NCBI GenBank assembly: GCA_963932145.1
Contig: OZ010616.1
Span: 51,543,986 to 51,607,985, forward strand
DNA: 64,000 bases
Direction of reading: 5' to 3'
Source of the DNA: Acanthosepion lycidas
Lineage: Eukaryota; Mollusca; Cephalopoda; Sepiida; Sepiidae
Shown here: positions 1 through 12,182 of the stretch, piece after piece
Position numbering within the stretch: the stretch's first letter is position 1
How the letters are laid out: the number at the start of each line of letters is the position of its first letter
The notes under the pieces: model-generated
Database searches by the model: none
The model's input: the letters and a program-made list of their open reading frames with translations, nothing else
Told to the model about the DNA's origin: nothing
Translations under genes and position numbers: made by a program

Positions 1-179
1 TCCCTGGATAATTATCTTCGTGGGAAATCCTTCACCAATGAAGCAGACTTGCGCAAAGCCCTCACGGACTTCTTTGTGTCAACCCCCCACCCCCCGAGTT
101 CTACTGCAAGGGCATTGAACAGCTGGAGACACATTGGCAGAAGGTGTTGGATGCTGATGGCAATTACTTCGAAGACTAA
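1..179 (+). pseudogene. Mariner transposase C-terminal fragment
   Basis: The translation reads LDNYLRGKSFTNEAD early on and EFYCKGIEQLE, HWQKVLDADGNYFED at the end, stopping at 177-179. The pattern 'FY..GI..L..RWQK..D..G.YF' ends the transposases of the mariner branch of the IS630/Tc1/mariner superfamily. A one-base frameshift in a C-run near 85-97 separates the two parts, so this copy is dead. The 5' part is cut off by the window edge. I find no terminal inverted repeat just after the stop, so the element's 3' end is also eroded or absent. Confidence 0.8.
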
Positions 180-312
180 ATATAAGTTACATATACTGTG
201 AAGCATTTTCTTTATTTCCTTTAAAAAATGACAGAACTTTTTTGGTTACCTTGTAGATTGAAATGCTAGTTTTATTGTGGAATAAATTTAATCTATGTTG
301 TTTTCTTTTCAG

Positions 313-435
313 ACTATATTGGTTTCGTGAAGAGGGCTCTTGTTCTGTTAAAGAAATATTCTCTTATTAAACGTGTAGAACTCCTGGTTGAAAAGACTGA
401 GGAACCTGCATCCAATGATAATTTGCCACCAATTA
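313..435 (+). CDS. Exon A: end of a probable first winged-helix domain
   Basis: The acceptor is a pyrimidine run ending in AG at 311-312; the donor is gtaagt at 436. The exon has 123 nt and is phase 1 at both ends; only one frame is free of stops. It encodes a basic amphipathic stretch (VKRALVLLKKYSLIKRVELL) and then an acidic linker rich in E, P, S and N. Its shape matches the last recognition-like helix of a winged-helix or similar small helical domain whose start lies in exons upstream of base 1. The domain call is an inference from shape and from the clear second winged helix further on; the exon call rests on splice sites, phase and the in-frame join to exon B. Confidence 0.75.
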
Positions 436-691
436 GTAAGTATAGTGTTACTATTAAAAATTTGTGTTAGGACACTATCCATCCATAAATGTAAAGAAAG
501 GAACTGTTACTTCACTTCTCACCTGTCATATTCTCTTGCTTTCCTGCCACCTACATTCCTCAAAAACTTAAACATCGATCACCATCTTCTGTTTTACTTA
601 ATGATCTTCTATTATACTCTTAATTAAAATCTTATTCTCTTACATTCTGAGTAACCTCTTGTCTTTTGTGGCTTTCTCACTTAAGATGAAA

Positions 692-728
<37 letters not shown>

Positions 729-2861
729 GTCTTGGTAATTGTAGTTCTTTACAGAATATTAAAAGAAAGTCAACTGAAATGTTACTTTTGTGACAAGTTA
801 TAATATTTGCCATTATGGTAGTGTTCTGATAAAAATATTTCTCCAGAATTACTGATATTTACTTACTTTAAAATGTATCTTCATTTTATTTCACTTCTAA
901 TTTCTTAGAGAACAATTTTTGCTTTGTTAACCTACCTTTTTATTAGACAGTGTGATTATTTAATCATTTCACCTCAAATAAGGTGGGAAAGACAAAGACA
1001 CAAGATAAGGAATAGTTCTGCAAGACCGTTTATCTTCTTGGCAGAAAACCATTTATGGTGTCCCACAGGGCTACATTTTGGTTCCAGTTCTGTTAACAAC
1101 ATCCCTGGTCTGTTCAAATCCATTGCTAAATTATTTGATGATGACACTAAGCTACATCATTAGATCAATGACAAAGATTAATTCAAGAATGATTTAAATT
1201 CACTTTTAGCTTGGAGTTAATTATGAACTCTAAAATTCAATGTGGAGAAAGTGTTGTGAAGTTCAGGGACAAGTTTAAATGTACTTGCACAGTAGTGGAG
1301 TTTGCTTTAACCAAGTAAAAGAAGAAAGAGATTTAGGTAATCTAGTTTCACATGATTTATCTCCAAGATCAACATATTTCTGGAATAATACAGAAGGCTA
1401 ATCAAAGAATAGGTATGATTAATTGGTGCTTTATGAGTCTTATAAAGAAAATAATAAAAACCCCTTTACGTTGCATTTATTTAACCAGCAATTCAATATA
1501 GGGCTGTTGTCTGAAACCCAAACTATAAGAAGGATATCAACTTATTGTCAAAGATAGGTGCCTCAGCCTAGCTACAGGCAAAATCATGCTACCATCCCTT
1601 CAGTGAAGACACCAGTTCACCGATCTGTTAGGTGTACAAAATAATGAATGGCTATTATAAAATAGGAGGGAATAATTTCTTTATCTTCTCAAACAGGAGA
1701 AGGCATGGTCACGGACACAAATTGATAAACCAGAACTCAGAAATGGTTGCAAGATACTCTTTTGCACTAAGAGTGATAGGCAGGTATAATGCTTTATCTA
1801 ATAATGTGAACAATGTTGGCTATTTTGCTCAAATGAGATGAATGACTATTGACTAATTCTAATATACTACTTTTAACTTCTGGTAGACAAGTGTGGTAAT
1901 CTGCCAAAGAAATAACATTTTATCTAATGATGTGAACACAACAATGTTGGCTATTTTCAAGATCAAACTGCTCAAATGAGATGAAGGACTATTGACTAAT
2001 TTTAATTTGTACTCACAATATTTTGACCATTGTACTTTCCAGTTTTCTTCAGGTGTCTACCATCATATTTGGTTTATTTCAGGTTTTGAACTGAACCCTT
2101 TTCTCAATTTATATAGGGTAGATTATTCCCATTCTGTTTTACTGAGTATGTAACTTTTAGTGCTACCTGATAGATATTACAGCTAATTTGATATATTTTA
2201 ATTAATGCTGTAATCTACAGGCAATGTGTGTTTTTAGACAATTTAGTATTGAAATCAGAAGTAATTTCTGTTGATTTATTGCTATGAAGTAATTTTAGTC
2301 AATATCAAATTTTATAATAAGTGTTATTTATCTTTCATTGTTCTCTTTATTAAAATGTTGTATTTCTATCTTTTTTTTTCTTCTTTTACAGAGAGTTTTA
2401 TCACTGTGATTACCCCAGATGCCTACAAGTACCAGCTTGTTCCAGAAGTACCAGTTAGCAATAAGACCTTCTTGACCTTTCAAGTAAAGGCTGCTGCTAA
2501 TGCTTATCTTGCTCTTTCTGCAGTCTATAGTGACTTGGAACGCAAGACACATGAGATTTTGATTGGCGAAAATAATCGTAGGTCTATGATTCGAGAAGGC
2601 TCCTTAGGCCCAGTCAGAGCTGAAGCCATGACAATTAACATTTTGAGTGACAAAGAGTTTCGCTACTTCTGGGTGAGCTGGTCAGGCCATCATGTAGAAG
2701 TTGGATGTGGCAACAAACAGGGTCAAAGTAAGTTCCTACACTGGCATGTTCCCCCCAACAAACAGTTCAATATAAACTGTTTGGCTGTTTCAACTGATAG
2801 ACTTTCAAAAGGCCAGTGGGAATTTGTTGAAATGCTTGGTAAGTATTTTTTTCCTTTTATT

Positions 2862-2924
<63 letters not shown>

Positions 2925-5900
2925 CGAGATTGGAACAAAAGTTCATTGAATTTTTTAAACTCATTTTAACCTTTTAGCATGCTGGAAGTAAAAATTTTCA
3001 CCATAGATTCTCTCCCTTTGCTCCTTTAGGTGCATTCTGTTCCCTTGGGACGGTTGATATAATTAAACACTTGTCAACTTTTAATTCCAGTATTTTAAGC
3101 TGAAAATCGACTACTACTGCTTTGGAACATGGTTAAGCTTCTGTTTTCCAATGCCATTTTGAATTTTTCTAGACTCTCAATGAGCTATAACATCGACTAA
3201 ATCCACGTTATGTTTTTTGCAATTTTTTGTAAACAAAAAATGTCTGCATCAATATCCAACAAAGCCTTTATTCAGTAGTTTTTCTTTGATTCAAACTCTG
3301 ATGATGATTTTGAAGGATTTACTCAAGTGGTTATTAATGGTGAAGTGGCTGAAGATCCACACTAGTTATGTGGAGCAAATCAATGATGACCACTAGTAAC
3401 TACTATCATCCATGGTTGATTAATTTTATGGAAGCTACTGGTGACCTGATAGCCGCCTTAAAGGTGAATTATTTTGTCTGTTGATAAACAATGAAATAAC
3501 TTTATTTGTCAATGAGATAAATAAATTTGATAGGTGAAAGAAAGAAGACGAATGCTAGTGTCTTCTTGTAGTAAATCACTTTTTTGATGAAATGAAAGCC
3601 ATCTTAGCCATTTTGTCTCTTATTGCCTCCACCAGAGCTCCACAAAGTGCAATAAGTTAAAGTATGTTAAATTGTTAATGTGTTTGTTTTTCATTTTTTT
3701 TAATTTTGTTTTCAACATCAAGACATGCATGTAAAACGTAATGCATTACACCAAAATGTTACTCATACATTCTTTTATTAGTATACAAAAAATAAAATCT
3801 ATACACACACACTACAAAGAAAGTTATAACAATTTTAAAACAGATGTTCATATTTTTGCACACTCAAAAAAAATTGTAGGGGGAACAAATCTAGGAAGAA
3901 ATTAGCATACTAGGTTAATGGACAATTATTTAAATATTTGTAGATAGATTTATACAACCATATAGGCACCATTTTCTTTCACTACATTTCACCATCACTG
4001 AGAAATCTTCATAATTACAGAATTCTAGAAAACTGAATTTCTTTACATTAAGAGTTTTGTATGACTAAAAGAAGTGGTAATCCAAAGTTATAAGCTCAGG
4101 TAAGCATAGTATAGCAGATTCTAGCTAATATCTGCTGAGTTTACAAACATGTATAGTTTCTCATTGTTCTGATAGACATCCTTTCAATTGGTCAATTCCG
4201 GATGATTTTCATCAATGCTTTCACTTAGTCTAGGTACCTCCATGAGATTGCTAAAAAAAGAGTATAGCATGATGAAAAAGATGCCAAACTTGACAAAAAC
4301 AAAATTTTATCATCTAAATGTTTGTTATTATTAAGAGGAAAGATAAAAGTATTTTGGGGGTATTTTTTTTAGTTTTTAATCATTCCTAGCATGTTCGAAA
4401 TTTTCATTAAAAATTTTTTTTTTTTTTTTTGTCAGCAAAATTGACAGACTTCATCTATTTTGTCCATTTTATAAAAAAAACTGAAAATCTCATTTTGAAA
4501 TTCTTTTAAATATCAATTATCATTTTTTCAAAACTTATTTTAAAAAAATCAGAAATTATAATGTTTATTTAAAATATTTTGAACCAAGCTTAACTTAGCT
4601 TCTGCACTGAAAAGATGTAATTTGAAAATAAAACAAAGCAGGTCATAAACTTTTGCATCACTTGACAGGTGATGAATGACATATTTACGAATTCCATGAG
4701 GCTAATTTGTTCTACGGAAGGAGAAAAGTGAAATAATTTACATTTAAGTGAACAAATTATTTACCTCGTTATTTTTAACAAAAACTTTCAGTGGTCTAAT
4801 TTTTTTTTTTTTTTTTTTTGTACTTAGCTTTCACCTTTACGTTTATGATGCTTTATGGAAAATATATTATAAAGAAATTAAAATAAGACTGTTAAGAGTG
4901 ACATTAAATTTCATATTTCCTAAGAAATGTATCTAATTAATTTATAGGTACCTTTCTTATGAAATTTTATCAGAAGTGTACATAATCTATTATAATTTTA
5001 TGTAGATTTATTACCTTTTACTGTGTCATTTGTATTTCCATTCATTTTATTATTAATTTTGATATTTCATTTATGGAAAAATGACATAACTGAGATTAAT
5101 ATAAAAATAAGGTCATATAAATTTCATAGTATGATACTGATACTTGTAGGTACCCTTCTCAGTTGAAATTGAAAAATCAAATTAACTTCTCCACATGTGT
5201 TTCACAAAAGTAAAGGCCTTAACAGTGGAGAACAATGCTTAACTCAAATGATGCAACTTAATTGTATTCTGGTTGGTCTTCCATACTATATAATTACAGC
5301 CCGATTATAAACATAAAATTACATTTCTTAAATACTGCCGATTTTCTGATTAATCAAAATGATACAATTTACAATGCGCTAAAAAGATCTATCTCATAAG
5401 GAGACTTAAGAAACCCGATGCGGTTTTTAACTAATTTTATATTCATCTCACTCATTCTCCACAAGATAAATTCACATGGTTCAGAAGTCCTGCTACAAAA
5501 GCACATGCTAGACTCTGTTCTGATATTCCTCCAAACAGTAAAGGAATTCTTCATAGGTCTGCAAGATATATTAGGTTGGTGCAAAAATAATGACGTAATG
5601 ATGTCGTTTTTTGACGTTAAAAAATACGTCAAAAAACGACATTATTACGTCATTATTTTTGCACCAACCTAATATATCAACATTCTCCAGAGTGTAGATG
5701 AGCCAAAAAGGTCTGCTGCAAAACCAATTTGTAGTATGTTCTTTATTTTTATATGGAAACCAGGGTCCAGAAAAACATGTCATTTTGTCCAGACAATTCA
5801 TTGGACATGCATAAAAATCACACATTCCTACATCTTCCCTCAACATACTCAACTGGTATACACAGCTTGACAAAATCCTTATACTGTAAAACAGCTTCTA

Positions 5901-8900
5901 ACAGAATGTATAGATTTTTGCATTTATGAGAAAACTATACCACAAAGACAATGTTAAAGATTTGTTTAATAATACCAATATAGAAGCCATTTCATTCATC
6001 TTGAGAAAAATAAACTTACATGCAGAAATATAACTCCTAGAAAAACGATACCAAAATTTTAAATTAACTCAACTTAAAGCCAAAATACCTGCCATTAGAT
6101 AAGCTTTGAGATGACATTTAAAAAAAAAAAAAAAAAAAAATTTCAAAGATGGATTATTGTTTTTGTATTTCATAAGCTCCCTTCATGGTGTTATCTTTCA
6201 TAAGCTCCCTTCATAGTGTTATCTTTCATAAGCTCCCTTCATAGTGTTATCTTTCATAAGCTCCCTTCATGGTGTAGAAATTGGAGAGCTGTTCAAATTA
6301 CAGTTGGGACCATTGCATTCACTTATTAGGAAAGTTATGAATCGACCACTTCCTCCCAGATAAGGGTTAAATAGTAGGGCTAGTATCTTGAAAAATCATG
6401 GTTATTCTCATAAATGGGTAATGCAATATTAACTTGGAGAAAAAAATATTTTTACAATCAAAAATGTTTCAGATTTAAATAACTGAAAAACAGTGAATAA
6501 GTATGAAAAAAAATCCATATGGAAGATACTAATTTTAAAGTAGTTATCATTCCATTAGGTTTAGATTATTGATTTTTCTTCTTTCTAGAGTATTTGCTGT
6601 TATGACTACAAGCTTGTTGAGGTTGAAGGGAAACAACAGATTGTTCTCTTAAGATTTACATGGGAGAAAAGGGAAAGAGATTTTTAGAAAACAAAATAAA
6701 ACTGAGTAATGATGTGGGGGTCACTGCCTCAGAAACCACAGCACAGTAGGCAGCACACAACTTCCAGAACAAAATGTACCAAGGGGACTGTCTTGACATG
6801 ACAGTTGACAAAAATCTGGATCCACACAAATTGCAGAGAGGCCTGTATCTGGGCATGTCAAGCTGTTCTGTTGTTAAAGGGGAAAAACCCAGATGTTACA
6901 AGCCTCAACAGCTATGTCTCCATGCAACTCTGGGCCTCTTTTGTATCTGTAGAAACACTGGCTTATCACAACTTGGATGTTAAATCTGTATAGATGAATA
7001 TTGAAAAAGATTAGCAATAATTTCAAGAAGTGTTTAGACTAATATATTTTTTGTATTGCTTTTTATTGTTATTGGATTATTTAGGGCATTCCATACAACT
7101 GACTTCAGTTAAACAATCCATATGGACTATTCCATCTGATCAGGAAATGATTCCTCATCATTACAAGACAAATTCATTTATTTTTATATTGCATTCTGTT
7201 GTGACTAAATTATTGTTTTTTTTTTTTTTTTTTGTTTTTTGCAAGTGTACTAACCATATGGAAGATATGTAATTTTGGAAAAGAAAAAAAATCATTTTTA
7301 TTCCAAAAGTTGTTTATATCCTACTTTACATGGTCAGTACATATGGGACATACCTTAAAGAGTTATCAGTCTAGCATGGGTTAAGACTAATGACTTTATC
7401 TTGATATTGCTGAAAATTGTAATAAAAACATTGTCAAGTCCATTCTATGTCCTTCACGTCTTCCATCCATATAGATTATAATTTGCATAATTTTGAAAAA
7501 AAAAAAAAAAAATCACTTGCCAAGAGTTTGTCCTTTGTGTCCAATCCATTTAGGACTTTTGTAATCTTGGAGTTACCACCCCAAAAGGTGTTTAGACTAA
7601 GCTTTTTTATACTGTTTACTGTTGTAAATAAAATATATTGACCAGTTCATTCTATATGCTTTTCATGTGTATCATACATATAGATATCTTGTGAGATATA
7701 GAGGAAAAAAAAATCATATTTTGGAGTCATTTTGAATGACATTATTTTCATATGAACTACTGTTGTAACTGGAATACATTGGTAAATACATTGTACTTCA
7801 AGTGTACCATACATATGGATTATACCTTATATAATATTGAGAAAAATCATTATTTGCAATGTTGATATTTAAGTGTTCAAACTATCTTCTGTGATTTTAA
7901 ATTTAGATGTAATTACACTGTATTGGTAAGTTTATTCTACCACCACCTTTCAGTGTACTGTCCATACCTTGTAAAATATTGACAGAAAAGCTTGTCATTC
8001 CAAGAGTTGTTTCCTTCTATATGTGTTAAATATATATTGAACATATCTTCTGTAATCTTGAAAAGTTATCATTGTATAAGCTGTTTAGAATGATGACTTT
8101 ATATGACTAATGTTATAACTCCATGTATAGGCAAGTCCATTCAATGTTTTTTCTCAGGTGTACAATACATATGGAAGCAAACCTATATAATCTTGAAAAA
8201 AAGTCATTACTATTCCAAGAACTGATTTTGAGAGAGGGGAGGGAGGCTACCTAAGTATGTTAACTAATGAGAATGTAATGCCATAGTCTGACAGAGCTGA
8301 GGCCAGTTTGAAATTCAGTTTTTCCTTCTCTTAGGCTGGTAGTGTTTTTTTTTTCTTTTTTTCCCCTCTTAGCAACCTCTCTGTTATCCTCCCATTGTAC
8401 TGTTAATTCTACTAGGAGGACATACTTCTTTGAATTAGATCACACTACAATATCAGAGTGTGCATCTGTCTGAATGATGCGTACCTGAAATCGCAGAAAT
8501 GTTCTAAGACCAACTAACACCCTTCAATCATGGGATCCATCTGGTAGTGTCATGCTGGTTGTTATTTGGGTATTCTGAACAGGGTGTTCACCTTCCTTGT
8601 GAAAATGGATCTTAGGTTCTCTGGCTGTTACAAGCTGTTTGTTGGCTGCTTCACACTGTTCACTAAGTCCATGACCACTTCCAGCATTTTATGATGCCAT
8701 GTGTATATCTGCAATAATTGCGGGCATGCAGAGAGCACGTGGCATGAAGTACCTCAATCACTTTGACATAATGTGCGTACATCAGCGTCGGTGTACGCCT
8801 ACAGCTTGGGTTTGGTTACATTTAGTAGGAGATCATAGGAGGAATGATATTGCCAATAGCTCCAATGCAATCAGGGTACATCATGATAGCTTCATTGGAT

Positions 8901-11900
8901 TAATATCACTCCAATTTGGACGTAGAAACAGCAGTAGCAATTTGCTGCTCTTCCTCAATATTTTTGATTTTCATTTTACACTTTGAATCCTGTTTGGAGA
9001 AAAACTGATTGCTTGTGCTGCTCAGGCCAGCTTGATTGGTTTGAGTCACCCTTTTGGGTGGCTTCTACTGCTGACCATTTGATGCCACTTTTGATATCTG
9101 GCCATAACCTGATGACAAACTCCTCAACCAAGTATCTAATCATCATGTGTAGGTGTACTTTTCCAACCTTGAACTCAGTTTTGTATTTTTTCATTATGTA
9201 CCTTTACATTTCCCCCCCTTTTTTTTGTTTGTTTGTTACTAAATCTTTTAGTTTTCAAAATTGGTGCCAGATGCCCAAGGCTATCTTCTAGCGAGGTTCT
9301 TATTCATAAAATGAGAAACAAAATAAAAGTATATGTCTATATTTCTGAGATGAGGTATTATGTACACTATTTACATTATTCGGACTATTCTCCTCATCTT
9401 TGTCGCCATATTTATTACAACGTTTCAGCCCTTCAGTATCTGTCTATATTTCTGTGATGAGGTATTATGTACACTATTTACATTATTCGGACTTTTGTCC
9501 TCGTATATGACACCATATTTGTTATGTTTCGGCCCTTCAGTATCTGTCTATATTTCTGAGATGAGGTATTATGTACACTATTTACATTATTTGGATTATT
9601 GTACTCCTCTTTGACACCATATTTATTACAATGTTTCAGCCATTGTATGCTCTGGCCTTCTTCAGGTGGCTGGAATGTTGAACTTAACCCTTTATTTTAC
9701 TCACTGGGTCACTGAAGAAAATATATTTTTAAAAAGAATAAAAATAAAAGTATATTTTCTTCTGCTTTCAGTATGTCCTATCTACTATCTTCATCTTTGT
9801 GTTCACTTTCAATTTAACTTAAGCCTATTTTCTTTCTTCAAATTATTGGCATTCTTACAGTTTCACAGTTAGATTATGCTGTTCCAGATTTATTTCTCTT
9901 GCACTGGCAATGCGAAACATTTTCCCTTTTCTTTTATCTATCTCTCTCTCTATATATATATATATATAATTTTTTTTTTTTTTTTTTTTCCCCCTAGATG
10001 CATGTAAAAATTTAAATATAAATGTGTATGCACACCCACCTGCTGATTCAATATCAATATAAACATTTATTATAAACTTCAGTAAAAGTAAAAATACTAT
10101 TTTCCTCAATCAATTCACAACTGAATTAAATGAAATAAATAAATGTTTAATTTGATTTTTAATAAGTTTAAATTTTAATAAGTTTGCATACATAAATGTA
10201 AATCAGTGCTTATATTTCTGATTCTAATATAATTTTTTTTTTTTTTTTTTATCAGATGCTTTCCCTGATGAAAAAGGTAAGTTCTTTGACTTTTTTTTTT
10301 TTTTTCTTTGGAGGCATGGTGGAGTAATGGATATTGGCTTGGATTGAGGAATCAGAGCCGAGTTCGAATTCCAGTTCTAATACTCTTGGGAAACATATGA
10401 ATCCTCTTCTCCCCACCTCCCCAGTTGTGGGTAAATAACAGGACAGACCAGGTTCTATAGCCTTGGATGGCTGTTGTAGAAAGAAATGGCAACCAACTGT
10501 GGGGGGAGAAAAAAATTTGCCTCATCAGTTGTGTATCAAAAGATACATGATCGCCTAAGCGTGTATCACACATGTCACATAACTGACATTTTTCCTTTTT
10601 CTTTTTTGTTTTTGTGGGTTTCCTTATTCTTACACACACACACACACACACATAACTTTCATTGTACAGTAGATGTAAATAAATATACTGTTTAATAAAT
10701 AAATAGAAAGAGCATCTACTCAAATGGGTATCCATTTAAAATAACTTTTAAACAAAAAAATTAAAATCTGTTGGATTTAATCCATTTCCTGAAAAAATTG
10801 TCTTTGTTTACATTAGGATACAAAACAGATATATATGTTGAGAATCGGGAAGTTATATGTTGAAAAGCACTATCTGGCTTTGTTTGAACAGGAGGTTCTA
10901 TGTGGTTGAGTTATTCTAAAATGACTGCTGGCTTATATGGAGGAAATCTTTCCTGGTAACAATAATTAAGAATGACACTTTACCTAGCCAGGCCCCAAGA
11001 AATGGCAATTTACAATCCTCATAGCTCACATTTTATTATCTCTATTTTTCTGTAAATTAACCAGATGGATCTCCACCATCCAAAACAATGACAGTTATAA
11101 AAGTTGAAGATTATTGCTGCAGAAAGATTAAAAAAAAAAACAACAAAAACACATTTGGTTTCTTTTTAGTCCTCAGCTTCAAATTAATTTCACTGTTACC
11201 AGTTTTCAAACCTTATATTAAAACCTTTCAAACAAAACTGTGACCATCTAAATGAGTTCATAAAAAAAAAATGCATATCAAAGTCCTGCCTTTCAGCACC
11301 CTGTCTCTGTTCTGGAGTTAAAGGTACTTTGTATCTCTCCATACCCCCACCCCCATGCTATTATCTGTACTTGAAAATACATTAATCTTACTTTGTCAGC
11401 TATGAACACATAACTTCATTTCTTTCTTCTAATTTCTGGTCCAGGATTCATTTCCCTCTTGAAGGCAGAGTTGAATTTGCCAAACCAGGTTTTAATTTTC
11501 TGCTTAAATTTTAACCCTCAAATGCTATTTTTACATTTCTTGTTAGGATACTACCCTTTTACAATCATCTACTAATTAAATTTTTATTTTTTTATACAAT
11601 TAAATTTAATTTCCTAGACAATTTCTAGCAGAAAATTGCTTCTTTCTATTCTCTGGTTCAAATTAGGTGTCTTTCTGATTTACTCCACATCAGACAGATG
11701 TGAATGCTATTAGAAAGTTATTTTTTGCATAGGGGCATTGAGCATTGAATTTGGCTTGTAAAGCACCCCCTCCCCGCCCCGCCACCAAAAAAATATAAAT
11801 TACAATTTAAACACCAGAGTCAATCAAAAATTTTTACTATAAAACAAAAACCTGACTGCTTAAAAGTACCTACGCAGGACACTATAAACAGTTACAGTTA

Positions 11901-12111
11901 ACCAGGTCAATTGATTTGATACAAGCTTAAATACAAGGCCCAAACACATCACCCTAATCTCCTCTACATCACTTCCTTATCCACAAAGAGATATTCTGCC
12001 TTGATCTATTATACTAGCAATAAAGAATTTTACTTTAACATACCTTTCTCCTTTTCTTTCCACCTTTTACTGGCAATACTTTTTAATTTTTTCTTTTGCA
12101 ACCATATACAG

Positions 12112-12182
<71 letters not shown>

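Noticed and set aside
3241-3360. piggyBac-like transposase start
   Set aside because: Only a short acidic phrase matches, there is an in-frame stop and no terminal repeats were found.
8976-9194. 72-codon minus-strand frame
   Set aside because: No known domain; overlaps another frame on the opposite strand; probably decayed mobile DNA.
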